NCBI GenBank assembly: GCA_019915015.1
Contig: JAHBBC010000037.1
Coordinates: 62,001 to 126,000 of the forward strand
DNA length: 64,000 nt
Direction: 5' to 3'
Origin: Auriscalpium vulgare
Lineage: Eukaryota > Basidiomycota > Agaricomycetes > Russulales > Auriscalpiaceae
Below are positions 11,990 to 23,672 of this stretch, piece after piece (positions within the stretch are counted from its first letter, which is position 1; each line of letters opens with the position of its first letter). Under the pieces are notes generated by a model. That model did not search any database. It was given only the letters and a program-made list of their open reading frames with translations, and had not been told where the DNA came from. The position numbers and the translations under genes are program-made.

Positions 11990-12289
11990 TCTGTCGGCAA
12001 GTCGCCGCTGGGCTTCTTGAACCCCTTCTTGTATGCGAACCAGGATATCTTCACGGACATCACGTCGGGTGAGTGCACGAGTCGCTTTTCGGGCTGCTCG
12101 CGTGATGCTCATGCTATGTACTGCTAGGTACTAACCCAGGATGTGGCACGCAAGGCTTCAGCACCGAAGTAGGATGGGATCCTGTGGTGATTGTTCTGTG
12201 ACTGATGCAACGCTGCTGCGTTCTCTCAGGTCACTGGTGTGGGATCTCCCGTATATGCCAGCCTCCGGACGGCAGCCGGGCTGACTTGA
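11990..12289 (+). pseudogene. S53 sedolisin (tripeptidyl-peptidase type) C-terminal relic
   Basis: Sedolisins are secreted acid serine peptidases, expanded in wood- and litter-decay fungi. Three exons join cleanly. The first, to 12068, reads KSPLGFLNPFLY, then FTDITSG. The second, 12128-12183, reads GTNPGCGTQGFSTEVGWDP. The third, 12230-12289, reads VTGVGSPVYASLRTAAGL and a stop. This is the usual C-terminal end of the family, including the calcium-site DIT(S)G and GWDPVTG segments. Introns of 59 and 46 bp keep GT-AG ends. An in-frame TAG lies just upstream of the first exon, and no propeptide, catalytic Glu/Asp helix or SGTSAS serine motif was found upstream, so only the tail of the gene remains. 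Confidence 0.85.
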
Positions 12290-12568
12290 AAGGACGGTTT
12301 ATACTGTTTTCTTCGGGATACACGAGATATACCACAAACACGATGTATTTCAATGGGATGTCCTCGGTACTTGGTACAGTAATGTACATGATTCTGGGGA
12401 TAGTGCTGTACTGCCGCGCATCCGCCAGCCTGCCGTAACGTGTCCTCTCGACAGCTGGTCAAGGCGCAGGACATAGTTGATGCCCGAGAACCATCTCTTG
12501 ACGCGGGGTTTGCCATGCAGCTGAACGTGGCCCCGGAAGATGAGTACATAGTGGGAGTTGTCTTGGAA

Positions 12569-13129
12569 CTAGGCGAACGTCGGGCGGTTAGGACGGTGAC
12601 CGCGTCTTGGGATCGATCTTGGCTGCAGCCCTTGCTGCATTTCTGAGGCCCCGCGCATCCAGCGGGAGCGGCAGACCGTGTGCACGCGTTGCCTGCCCGA
12701 CCGGTAGGTTTTGCGTTGGCGGGAGAGACTCGGATGAGAGGAGAAACATCGAGGCTGGATGGCAGACGAATGCGAAGGAGAGGCGGAGGCCACTCCGACG
12801 TACTGGTAAATGCTTGACCTGGGGTCTCCGCGCCTGAAGTCAGCTACGCACATACGTCCAAATAGTTGGTAGATATGCGCACCTTGTAGGAGCATGCCGA
12901 CTGCGCTCCCCAACTTCGAGTGGCCACGGCTCGCTGTATGAGCGCTCTCATCCGCCCTCCGCCCTGACTCTCCGAACGCCGTCATCCTCTTCTCCAGTTG
13001 CGTCGAGAGAGCCTGAAGGTCGGCAGTTTGCTTTGCAATCCTGTAAATGACCGTGCGCGCGCAGGAGAGAGCGGCGATAAGAATTGTCTTACACTGGTAC
13101 TGATCGTCCTCATCGTCGGAGACGGCCAT
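12569..13129 (-). CDS. Hypothetical small protein, doubtful
   Basis: From an ATG at 13129 (MAVSDDEDDQYQCK) an open frame of about 187 codons runs to 12569. Residues 25-60 look helical (IAKQTADLQALSTQLEKRM), while the C-terminal half is Arg/Ser-rich and low in information. An intron could lie near the start. I do not recognise it. It could be a chance frame. Confidence 0.25.
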   Translation of the reverse strand: MAVSDDEDDQYQCKTILIAALSCARTVIYRIAKQTADLQALSTQLEKRMTAFGESGRRADESAHTASRGHSKLGSAVGMLLQGAHIYQLFGRMCVADFRRGDPRSSIYQYVGVASASPSHSSAIQPRCFSSHPSLSRQRKTYRSGRQRVHTVCRSRWMRGASEMQQGLQPRSIPRRGHRPNRPTFA

Positions 13130-15180
13130 GTAGACACGCGCCGGACGTGTCGGTGTAGCATGGGGGTACGAAACCGACTTTGCAGACGCAATTGTGGAGA
13201 GTGGGCGGCCAGCCTGGCGCTGCGCATGCGGCAGTATGTAATGGCCTGCGAGGGCATGGATGCGACCTAGGTGTGTGTAGCTTGTAAGTTGTCGGCGGCT
13301 ACAGTAATGGAGAATGAAATTAGGGTTACAGAAGATTCTCCACCGGCGTTGCTGCCATTTGACCGGCACTGGCACCCACGGGCTTTTGGGATGGTCTCAA
13401 AATTAAGTATATAGTTTTAATGGACTCTGATTTGAATGGAAACCATCCGGGAACTTCGCGGTAGATGCCCCGGACTGCATGAAATCGACGCAGCCGGGGC
13501 CGGTGGTCAAAATAGAATGACTTCGCCGCCCCGCGCTTCAAGCTTCAACTTGCTTCAACTTGCTTCACGCTTCACGCTCACCTGTCTCATCCGTTCAATG
13601 CAGGATTCTCGACGCCTCCGCAAGCTCCTCGCCGCTGTCGCGGAGCTGCGCCTCGGTATTCTCGATGGCGCGTACGACACGGCGCCGCGCTCTGGGTCAT
13701 GCGAGTGCGGCCCCGGCCGTGCTCGATATACGCCTGCCGGAGCAGCTCCATCCTGAGATGGATGTGGCTGGCTGGGCACCATGTGGGAGGGGTTTTGGTT
13801 TGAGAGTGAGGCGGATGAGAATCGAGATGTAGTTCTGCTCTGGCACCCGGAGCTCAGCGCTCAGGCCCAGGACGGGGCGGCGCGGCACCCCCTGTTACAA
13901 GTACGTCGACGTCAAAAGCTTGGATGGAGATCACAAATTGACGCGAAGCATGTGTTCTGGTGCAGGTTCGTTTGATATATGTGCTGTGACCCTCTCGCAC
14001 AGGCTTCTAGAATGTCGCGCCGGAGGAGCGAGCGAGCGTGAGGAGACTCCGCCTCTCGACGTGCTTCCGTCGAACGAGCCGCGTCCCTCGCGACCTGGAC
14101 GGCGCACGGTGTAGACACAAGCGAGGCCGCAGGTGAAACCGTCGCAGGCCCGGTCCTGATTTAAGGCACATAGGCATAGTCCTCGTCCACTGTCTGCCCC
14201 CCAGCTCTCCCGCAAATTCTCGTTATCTTCATACTGTGTCCGCCCCTCTTTTTCTCTGCTGCCCATTTTACATACTCACATCGGGCTCTTCACGCGCTAT
14301 AGGTCCGGCGTCGCGCATCTCTACGCCGTCTGGGCTGCTCAGGAGTTTATTCCCATGTCGTCACTCTCGTCGCTCGTTGTTTATGTCTCGCACACGCGAC
14401 CGTTCTCTTTTCCGTGCTTTCCTGCTGCTTCGTGCTTCTGCTGACGGAACAAGCGATCCAAGCTAAACTGGATTTACGTACATCATGGTCCAGCGCGTAC
14501 TTCGTGGGCTTCTCGTCTGTCACATCCCACAGTCTACCCACAGCAGCTACCTCATCTCAGCTAGTGACTACAGCACAAGCAACTTTCATCGCTACGCTGT
14601 AACGGTATTGACTTCCTGGTGGCGTCTATCTTGTTTGTCGACTACAGGAGGCGTCATTGTCGTGCATCTGACGACTGCTGACTTACCCGCCATGTTCGCT
14701 CTCCGTCAAAGTTGGCCTTATCCTCGTCCGAATGTGTCGTGCCCAGGTCCGGGTGTCGTACCTTCACGTGCAGCTAATTGCTGCCATCGGCACGTCCGAC
14801 ACACGGCGCGGTTGGCTCACTCATGTTATGTCTGGCGACCAATAGGCGCAAAGCCATCTCGCTGATGCTGGCGGAGGTTCTGGTCTCCATGCGCTCGACG
14901 GGACACCTCATGTTATTGCCTAGAGCTCAATGGCTCCGGCTCTTGAAATGAGGCACGATGGATGTTGTACTGTCTTGCGCTGTAGCTTTCGAAGGCAGGC
15001 GTGACAAACTTGCTTTCGACAATGTCGAGCAACATGCGGTCGGAAAGTGCGGTCGGAAAATCCACGCCCTCCTTGTCGGGTTTGTTCGTCTGCCGAGCAG
15101 GTGGTAATTTTATGGCACACATATGAGAGTCCAATGTCTAAAATCGCTGCAGTCCTGTGTACATGTTACTCATATCAATA
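13130..15180. other. Intergenic stretch, no supported gene
   Basis: Short open frames on both strands lack recognisable motifs. A small minus-strand frame at 14913-15134 lies downstream of gene A and is unlikely to be coding. The 13549-13572 stretch repeats cttcaacttgcttca-type words. Confidence 0.4.
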
Positions 15181-18100
15181 TTAAGTGCCCAATGCCTCCC
15201 ACGCGTGGGGCGCCATCGCCCATTTAATGCTCTCGTCCCCACTTTCTAGCCTCTTCAAAAAATTTGCACGCTTTGTATCGTCGAATGCCTCGACAAGTTC
15301 TTTGGCATGGACGTCTTGAAGCCATGAAAGAAATGTGGTGTAGTGGAATGCTCCGAGGGGCGTTGCCAAGTCGAACAGGCAGCAGCTGCGTTCAAGGATC
15401 CGGACGACCGGAGGACATAGCTTTTTACCGGCATCAACATCGAGGCCAGGGATGAATATATAAATTAATCTCACGTTCCAGTCTTCACCACCGGGCTCCG
15501 CCCAAGCAGCGACGACGATGCCCACTGCTCCTGTAGTGATCAAACCGAATACAGGAAAGTTCCACACATCGAGAGCGACGAGGAACTTGACGGCCGCGGT
15601 GAGGAGCATACGGAGCTTCCTCGGAGTAAAATCATAGCTCGGGATGAGGTCGTTTCTGCGGTACTGAGAAACTAGCAACGGGAGAAGAAGAGCTTCTGAG
15701 AGCGGTGGCTTGCAATCCCCGGAATCATCTGTGTGGCCTGTTCCAGTCACATAAAGAGGAGACCAAAGACGATGGCGTACCTTTCTCGTGCGTATCAGGA
15801 AACATAACGAGGTTGATTTCATTGAACTCTGCTTGCAGACTGGCCGGAATGACACCCCCTAGCTTGACGACGCAAAGCGAGTCGCACTTGCCAACCTCAG
15901 GATCCTGCGTCCGCCGACGTTCCGCTCCCGCAAAGTCCGCAGCAAGCCAAGTGTCGTGATCAGCGGCGAACCACGCACTCGCTTTTGCCTCCCTGTCGAG
16001 CTTTTGATTTGTCTCTCTCCCATTGGAGATGAGATCCTTCAAGACCTTGCGACAGAAGAGAAGCCGTTGTGACTGTGGGTTTCCTTCCATCACGATCTGC
16101 CATTGAAGTGTTGTACCCAAGATTGGACGTAGGCGGCGATCGGCCTGGTCATTGCGAGGTAGTCTCAACATGGGATGAAGGCTGTGAGATGGCAATGTCA
16201 TTAGCTCGGTCGAGAAGAAAGGCGATGATGCGCACATTGGCAGGATAACGATATCGTTCGAGCCCAACACCTCTCCGAAAAGGGAGTCGTGAAGTGCGTC
16301 GAATTGGGAGCGAATTTCTCCTCCCCTATATTCTGTTCGTAGACGAACGCACAGGAGATCAACGAAATGTTCCTTGATTGTTTTCAGGCCTTCGACCTGT
16401 CCAACGTGGCCGAGCTCGTGCACCAGATGATTGTCAACAGCCAGCGAGAAGTTGTCGCGTAATTTGTTTAGGTGTGGCGGAACGGCTGGGAGCCCCGCCG
16501 CCTTGAAATATTTCAGTGACTCGTGCAAAACCTCAATCTAAAGCAGGGCACCTTGCTGTTCAGCTCGCTTGGCCAGCGGAACCGTGTGGCGTCGTCATAT
16601 GATTTGAAGACGGGTATGCTCTTCGCGAACTGCTGTATGTCTCTTGGTTGCATCAATTTGTGATTGAGCAGCGCTTCGTAGTTGTCTCTAAAATGAGGCA
16701 ATCTTGTGTCTTGGACACATCCACGATCGTACAGCCAATAGCTTGTAGTTTCTTCGTGGCCCCTTGCAAATCTGGCAACAGCACTTAGCATGCAAACTAT
16801 CATTGAAGCGATCGAGTGATGAATCATACACTTCAAAAGACATGCGAGAAAGAGGCTCATAGAAAGACGTGTGCGAGTCGCCCGATGGAGTGGATGGCGG
16901 GCTGTAAGTGCGGGATCGTTTGACACGCTTCGCAGGAAAATTCGGTGTCACGTACCGCTCTGCCAACGTGTCATCGGCGATAAATTCTTCGCAGGGCAGA
17001 GCCGCTGACACCACGCCCGCCGGATCGCGGGTGCGGATCCTGATTAGACGGGTAAAAATCGAGGTATGTATCATCTATACGAGAAAACGAGCTGACGCCT
17101 CTGAGACTTCAAAGATCCAGTTCTCGATGTGTTTCGTCTTGGACCCAATTCCGCCCGATGCAGGTGAGGGCACCTGATCAGCTCTCCACAAGATCCTTCC
17201 AGGTGATGACCTCTTCGGAAGTTTTATGAGTCGCTTGTGCGCTGAGGACAGAAAATGCAAGAGGGCGATGCAGGAATGCAAGTCGGTGGCGTCGAAAACT
17301 CCTTGTCCTTTTGAAACATCAAAGGCGTCATGAGCGACGTGTATCGGACCCTTCAGTATGAGTTAGTAAGTTCGATAGACCAGCAGGACAAGTTGAAGCG
17401 CACATACCAATTTCCCGTCGCTCTTCCCTGGTAACCATGCAAAGATGAGGTGAAGCCGACGTCCATCGCTAGAGTAGCTGAGGCCAAGAACAGGACCATC
17501 GAAGCCCAAAGATATTCGATGATACAGGATGCTTGCAATTGCGCTGTATATGTTGGGCTCCCCTGTCATGACTAGCACGGAGGCAGTATTCGTTTCGCTG
17601 GTGGAGCCAGCAACCAGGAATTTAGAAAATTCTGGGCCAGCAAGTAGCGAGTCATTCATTGAAGACCCATCTGTAGACTCTGACCGTGGTTCTGATGCGC
17701 CAACATCTATACGGGGATCGTCCGGCAGATCGTCCGGGGGACTGCCCGGGACAGACCTGGTTGTCACTGTCCTGGTCGGTCCAGGTGCTTGCTTTGCTGA
17801 ATCCAATTGTACGTAGGCAAGCAGGGCAACTTCGATGAAATCGGGCGGAGATCCTGTCAGCGGGTTAACCGCAGGGTCAGGCTGTCGCGGCCGTACGATC
17901 CGAATATACTCCCTATAATGACAGTAAGTGAAAAGTCGAACAGAACAAGACTAGAACAAAGAATACCTCATCCCGATGGAACTTCCTATCAAGCAAGATC
18001 TTACAAGGTTGCATAGGAGGGATGTCTTCGGTCCCAGGTCGCAATGACAGCGGGTTTCCATGTCTATTCGCCTCTGCATTACACTGACTGCGGACTCCAC

Positions 18101-18388
18101 AGCAGTCAGTCGTTGTTTGAACCGTTCATCAGAAGTCGGGACGTGCTGAATGAGGATTTTGCTGTCAAAAAATCCAAGTAATTCAACGAATCAATCTTAC
18201 GGTAAGCAGCGAGATGAGCTTCGCGCAGGGACCTGGCAAGCTTGAAGATGACAGCGGGTGACGAATAACACCTGCTGGACGAGTGACAGAAGGTCTTGAC
18301 ATCTTGATACGGCGTGAGGTGTGTTGGACGAAGATGAACGGACGCACGAGAAAGCTGCACACTCAGTATTTATGTAAGTCAAACCCAC
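15181..18388 (-). CDS. Gene A: unknown multi-exon protein, paralog of gene B
   Basis: The gene is read from conserved blocks shared with gene B. They run in order: QRRIDMETRCHCDLGPKTSL; PDFIEVALLAYVQLDS; SILYHRISLGF...PVLGLSY; RRLHLIFAWLPG; HVAHDAFDVSKGQGVFDATD; WLYDRGCVQDTRLPHF; KSYDDATRFRWPSEL; RSQFDALHDSLF; CDSLCVVKLGGVIP; LLLPLLVSQYRR; LRMLLTAAVKFLVALDVWN; PVFGLITTGAVGIVVAAWAE; ERSCCLFDLATPLGAFHYTTFLSWLQ. It ends ALGT and a stop. At least eight short introns separate the blocks, several with clear GT-AG ends (for example 17884-17930). The start is uncertain near 18360. No disabling change was seen, unlike gene B and fragment C. The LPLLVSQYRR and PVFGLITTG blocks recall large uncharacterised agaricomycete families, and function is unknown. 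Confidence 0.75.
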
Positions 18389-19483
18389 CCGACGGCTGGT
18401 GTGCCGTAAACGGCTTGCCGTGATGCAGCCGAGCTTAAACTGAGGCTCGCCAGACTTTTACTGAGCCAGTGACGAGGAGCTGGTAATGAAATGCGCGCGG
18501 CACATACCTCGTTAAAGCAGCAATCTCTATCAGTCCCGCGAGGTGGGTTCAATGCGTGGCCAACGAAAGCGACACTGGAGAGACCAGCATCCAATTCGCC
18601 CTGAGGGACTGTCAGATGGTGGTAATTCGGCGCAGTAGATGGCGTGGATACACTGACAACAGCAAAGATAATGACGACGTCTGAAATTAGAAGTGGATAT
18701 GGTTAGAATGCGGGCGCGATTCCAGGAGGACTTGGTACCGCCGAGAAAGTTGCGTCAAGGGCGCTAGTAGCGCTTGGTAGACCGAGCAGAACGTCGCGTT
18801 CGACGCTGCGAGGACGAAATTGCCCAACGCGGGACAAGTCTGCGGTATGAATGAACACCACATCGCCAAAGCAAAGTTGAAGCAAGCGAGACGACGCCAA
18901 AACCGACCTCTAGCAAATAAGGAATGCAATCTCTTGGGTCTCCAGCCACGGCGCAGGTTCCACTCTTGAAAATCGGGTTGGTTGGTAGGAGACCGGCTGA
19001 GTCCTGATAGCCCGCGCTGATCCATGAACTAGCCCGCCGGGAGCAGGAAAGACGGGCAACACAGACGACGCCTGACCGAAGATGACAGCCACGAAACTGA
19101 TACACTGACCCTACAGCTTGCTCAGTACACAGACAACGGAAGTCGACGCAGAACTATCCGTACGCACCGAGTAACCGCCATTCTCCTCTGCATCCAATCC
19201 TTTACCCGCACCACATAACCGAGGCCCTGTGAGCGATGATGGCCTTCCCGTGGTATGTCGCAACAAGAGCCTGTCGGTGAGCAACGGCGTAATGGTAAGA
19301 GCTGCGCGCAACACTGCCCAGTGCCAGAGCATTGTATTTGTGAGGCCGATCGCCAACACGTGCGGCTCGCAGGGCCGAAACCGCCAGCATCGCCAGCCAC
19401 CCAAGACAGGTACCTGCACTGAATGCAGTGCGTGCATGCAGCCTGTGGTGAAGGCAAGAGTGAAGTGCGGTACAAGCGCTGGG

Positions 19484-19528
19484 GTAGACGCCCTGTGATC
19501 TCGACAGTCGAGATCACAAGGCGTCTAC
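19484..19528. repeat. 45 bp near-perfect palindrome
   Basis: Two 22 bp arms (19484-19505 and 19507-19528) are reverse complements with one mismatch, separated by a single base. Each arm starts or ends with gtagacgcc/ggcgtctac and contains gtgatctcgac. Such an arrangement can extrude as a cruciform. Confidence 0.9.
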
Positions 19529-21209
19529 CTAAGCGACAACTGAGCACCGGACGCGGCCAGACGCCTCCCTCCCAGACACTCCCTCGCTCAAGTCAAACAC
19601 TCCGCGCGCAGATAACTTGAAGCTGAACCCACCCCACGCCTACGCAATCCCTCTTCCCGCTCCCATGACTCTACCAACCGGCAACAAGACCTCGCTGCCT
19701 GCGCCCGGCGACAGCACGGGCGACCACGGCAACGACGCCCAGCTGCCTGCACCGCAGCACGACGTCCCCATGTACTACCCGCATACACTACCGGCCCATA
19801 CGCACTCATGCCCCGCCAGATCCGTCGCTGCTCCCGACTTACACACTGCACGTTCTGTCCAAACACGCTCCCCGATCATGTCCAACATCAAACCCGCGCA
19901 TACACATACTCCTCTTCCCCGGCTTAGTACTGTGCTGCCTCCTGCGGTGCGCTACTTCAAAATTACAGTCGTCCTCGTCCTGGACGCGGCGCCCACGACT
20001 ACATCCCAGCACCACCGCCCGCCCCAAACCCTCCTCCACCCACGGCTCCGCCCTCACGCCAACGTCGGAGCACGCACTGACACGCCCACGCACAGAGAAG
20101 ACCACCGCGCATTACGCTCGTCTTGTAGTGCGTCTAATAACTTTGCATCATTGTGCTGGCTGCGCTGACTTCTCGGACTCCCCACTAGGCTGGCAGTTGC
20201 CCGCTTGATATCGCGGTGTCACGAACGAGCTGTGGCCCGGGGTGCGCAGAGCATGAACGTCCTGCGGTGTTCTGGCCGACAGGTTACACGTGGTGTCAAG
20301 GGCGAATTTTGGAGGCAGCAGAGGGCAAGAGGCGGAGGCAGCGCGGAGAAATCAGGACGCTATGGTGAGTTTTGGCCCCACACGAGCGTGAGCCTGTCCT
20401 CGTTGCTCACACAATCGCCCAGATATCTCCTTTTTCCTAACAAAATCCCCGTCAACTCGGTGCCGCTGGACACGACTACATAAACCCCGGGTGAGGCTTC
20501 TCAAGCGCGTACAGCAAACCTTCAACGAGCACACAGGGCTTCCAGAGTTTCAAGGCAGCAGAGTCTTCGACGGTGCGTTATGTATGTTCAACTTCGTGCG
20601 GGTGGGCTGAAATCTCCTACGCATAGCCTCGCACTCCTGAAGTCCTCCTTCTTTCGTCCGGCTCGCTCGGGCCTAGGGGCACGTTTCGGACGGACGAAGA
20701 GCGCCGGGCCACGACACCGCACACCCGTGAGCCTCAGTAAAAACGAAAGTCGCCTGCTAGTCACGACACGGTCCTGTCAGAGCTGTGAGGACCGTGGTAG
20801 GACAAATCGGCATGCCTGTGGACCAAGCATGACGCTACCGGTCCTGTTGTCGTCCCATCAATTTCATTTGAAATTTGACAGTTTGATGGGACGTAGTCAT
20901 GCAATGGTTAGTTGTAAGTCACTGAGCACAGCTACCCCGTGAGTCGCTCACGTCCTGCCGCGGTCGTGCCTAGTCATCTCCTAGTCCTTCGCTAGTCCTT
21001 CGCCAGTCCTGTCTGATGGTCCACCAGTAGTCCTCCTACAGTCCACGCGAGAAATTTGTCATCCCTGATCGTCTGATATTCCCCCGACAGTCTTCTTACA
21101 GTCGTATCCAGGTCATGTCTCCGTCCATTCAACACGGCATCAAGGTCCATCAACAGTCCTATTTCGTCGCATCACAGTCACCCACAAGTCAGGTCGTAGT
21201 CCAAGAAAC

Positions 21210-21390
21210 TACCGCTCCCGCCGCCGCCGCACCCGCGCCCGCTCCCGCCGCCCCCGCCCCCGCCCCCGCTCCCGCCGCCGCCCACGCTCCCGCCGCCGCC
21301 CCCGCCGCCCCCCGCCCCCCGCCCGCCGCCCCCGCCGCCCCCGCCCCCCGCCCCCCGCCCCCGCCGCTCCCCGCCCCCGCTGGCACCACC
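21210..21390. repeat. C-rich low-complexity tract
   Basis: About 180 bp of cccgcc, gccgcc and cccgcccc words on the plus strand, almost devoid of A and T. It lies just beyond the 3' end of the minus-strand gene at 21415. It produces artificial Ala/Pro and Gly/Ala frames and should not be called a gene. Confidence 0.95.
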
Positions 21391-21414
21391 ACTTGCTCAG
21401 CCCGCCCGCCTCAG

Positions 21415-23672
21415 CTACGCCTCGTCGTCGTCCAGCGCGGCACCTGGTTGCTTCATTTGCGAGATTTTCTGGACTTGCGCTAGTACAAGCAAAATGAGCT
21501 GCAAGTGGGGTGGATATGTAATCCGGCTTACCTCCTGCAAGATGGAGTCAACGTCCTGTTGCGTGGGCTGCTTTGGGGCCGGACACTCGAGGAGAACAGA
21601 GAGGAGGTCTGGAAGACGGGAGATTAGTAAATAAGCCTCACGCTGCGCGTGCGCTCACCGTTTTTGGTTTTCGGCCGCGTTGTCGGCTTGATGTCGTGAG
21701 TTTCGAGCCAAGTCTTGATTTCTTCTTTGGTGAGCGTTGCCCAGGCCACGTGAAGCTAAATAACATTCAAGCACTTAAATACATATTCAGACCGAAGAGC
21801 TTACCTCTTCGGCCGTCGGCGGGGGCAAGTCGTTGCTAGGCCCGTCGCCCTATATGCAAATTAGATGATCAGGACATCGGTCAATCAATAGTGTGACAAC
21901 AAATAACTCGTACCTTGTGATCGGCATCCCAGCAGGCGGAAAGGGCCTCAATCACGCGGCTCAGGTAAACGTCACTAAGGTACGTCGAGACCCGGACTTC
22001 TCGCTTGAAGCAAACATGCCTGGCGACCCTGCAAGTGCGAATGGCTGCCGCAATCAAGCGGCAAGCCATCTCGATGGTGCCTACTTTTTCCCAGGAAACG
22101 AGAACTGTGGTGCAATTGAGATGGCCGGCGGTGAACTGCCGATGACCCCAGGACTCGTGTTTGTTATCAGGGCTGACATCGGGATCGTTAGGGTCAGCGC
22201 GCTCGATCCTTTCGACGAATTCAATGACGTCAGCCGATGGGATGCCTTCACCGAGAGAGTTTCGCGCGGCGGTCTTCATGGCTTCGAGTAGCCCGCGGGC
22301 TGAGGTGATCTTCGGATAGTCGTCGCGGAATACCTCTACGAGGATATAAGAATGAATATTGAGAGTGTCGGGCAATGTTACTCACGGAGAAGGTTTTCAA
22401 CTGGTGAAGGTCGATTAGCACCGATGAGGCTACGGTACGCGGAACTCACCTGACGGATCCACGATGATGAAATCGACATCAACCTTGACATCGAAGTTGA
22501 CGACGTCTGGGTCGGCGGCGGCGGCAGGGCCAGGAGGCGCGGCAGCCTTGGCGGCGATTGCGGCGGTCGCGGCGATTGCGGCCTTCGCGGCGGGTGCGGC
22601 CTTCGCGGCGGCTTTCTTCGGCAGCGGCGCCTCGTCCATGAATGATGAGCTTGCAAGAACCTCTGGCACAGGAGAAGTGTCGGAGTCGGACAGCGACGCC
22701 GGCTCCAACGAGCCTGCAAAATGCTACTTAGTAGGAAACCCGTACCTCAAACAGCATACACGTACCGAACTTCAAGGGCGTGACTGGCGCGCGCCGCATC
22801 TTCTTTCCGACCTTGGTTTGGATCGGGGTGGAGCTCTCGTCTTTACGACGCTTTTTTGGGTCTTCCGTTGCATGGGGTGCCTTTTCGTCCTCGTCGTCGG
22901 CGTCCTCGTCTTCTTTCCCAGGCTTGTATCCCCTGAACGAGTTCGATAGCATCTGTTCGGCTTTCCAGTGATTGCCACACAGTGCAAGAAGCGGCTGCAT
23001 TGACTCAAGCTTGACGTACGCCTTGTTAAGTTCACCTGGGTAAAAAGAACGGAAATATCCTAGATTGTGTTGCTTCAACTTCTGTTTCCCGGGCAGCAGC
23101 GCAAGAAGATCTGCGCGCACGATTCGTGCTGAGTTACGGATGTTGATATATTCATTTTCGGGGACCAGGTTGCCTACTTCATTCCGGATGCAATACCGCA
23201 TCGGTGGGCGGCTGGCATTCGTCGTCGTCCAATGGGAGTCGTCGTCGCCTCTGCAGTCGTCTTTATTCCAGAGGATCGAGACGGGATGATGTGCCGGCCT
23301 AACCGATGATTTGGGCTCGACGACAAGCGCAGGGGTCGACTCCTTTGAGGACTGATTTGAGAACGGAGTGGAACCGCGGCTGTTGTCTAAAAATGCCGGG
23401 TTAGTACGCGAATAATGAAGAAGATACTGAACATTACCAGGATAAAGGGAACTCAATCGCAAAGCATCCTGCAATCGTGTAACCTCTGCGTTCAGTCGAA
23501 GTATTTCGTGGACTTGACGCTGCTGCGAGAAAAACATTTCGTGAACGAGCGGGTTGCGCATCAGGTCCTGGATGCCGAGGCTCTCAACTGGCGTAGAAGA
23601 AATATGGCTGGGGAAGGAAGAGGAAATTGAGCTATCCGAGAAATTTCCTGACCACTGCTCGTAGTTTGCCAT
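21415..23672 (-). CDS. Nine-exon gene of unknown function
   Basis: The exons join in frame: 23672-23438, 23386-22766, 22713-22450, a 15 bp micro-exon coding VENLL, 22335-21914, 21849-21805, then LHVAWATLTKEEIKTWL, then DLLSVLLECPAPKQPTQQ, and a last exon ending GAALDDDEA at 21415. Donors and acceptors are canonical (gtaatg/ttttag, gtacgt/ttgcag, gtgagt/accag, gtacga/tatag, gtaagc). The chosen start is MANYEQWSG, and an upstream in-frame Met (MKFAVS) is possible. The protein has a Ser-rich N-terminus with a helical segment (QVHEILRLNAEVTRLQDALR), a middle domain (NEYINIRNSARIVRADLLAL and SFRGYKPG), a lysine/acid linker (KKRRKDESS), an Ala-rich stretch, and a second globular part (ADVIEFVERIERADP, ESWGHRQFTAGH). 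The C-terminal TLTKEEIKTWLETHDIK segment resembles a SAP-like helix pair. It looks intact. I do not recognise the family. Confidence 0.75.

Larger units (their letters stand above)
18389..21414. other. Unassigned stretch with decayed minus-strand gene, palindrome and C-rich tract
   Basis: On the minus strand between about 19105 and 18690 a possible exon reads GTCAVAGDPRDCIPYLLEVGFGVVSLAST in one frame and continues in another (FIPQTCPALGNFVLAASN). It looks like a hydrophobic membrane-protein remnant with a frameshift. A near-perfect palindrome lies at 19484-19528. Plus-strand frames at 19617-20480 are Pro/Thr-rich or short and unsupported. Between 20850 and 20893 cgtcccatcaa and ttgatgggacg form an 11 bp inverted repeat. 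The sequence at 20970-21100 is rich in agtcct words. Confidence 0.35.

Noticed and set aside
21189..21483. Ala/Pro-rich and Gly/Ala-rich frames on both strands
   Set aside because: They are translations of a CCCGCC low-complexity tract beyond the 3' end of the minus-strand gene; no independent coding sign.
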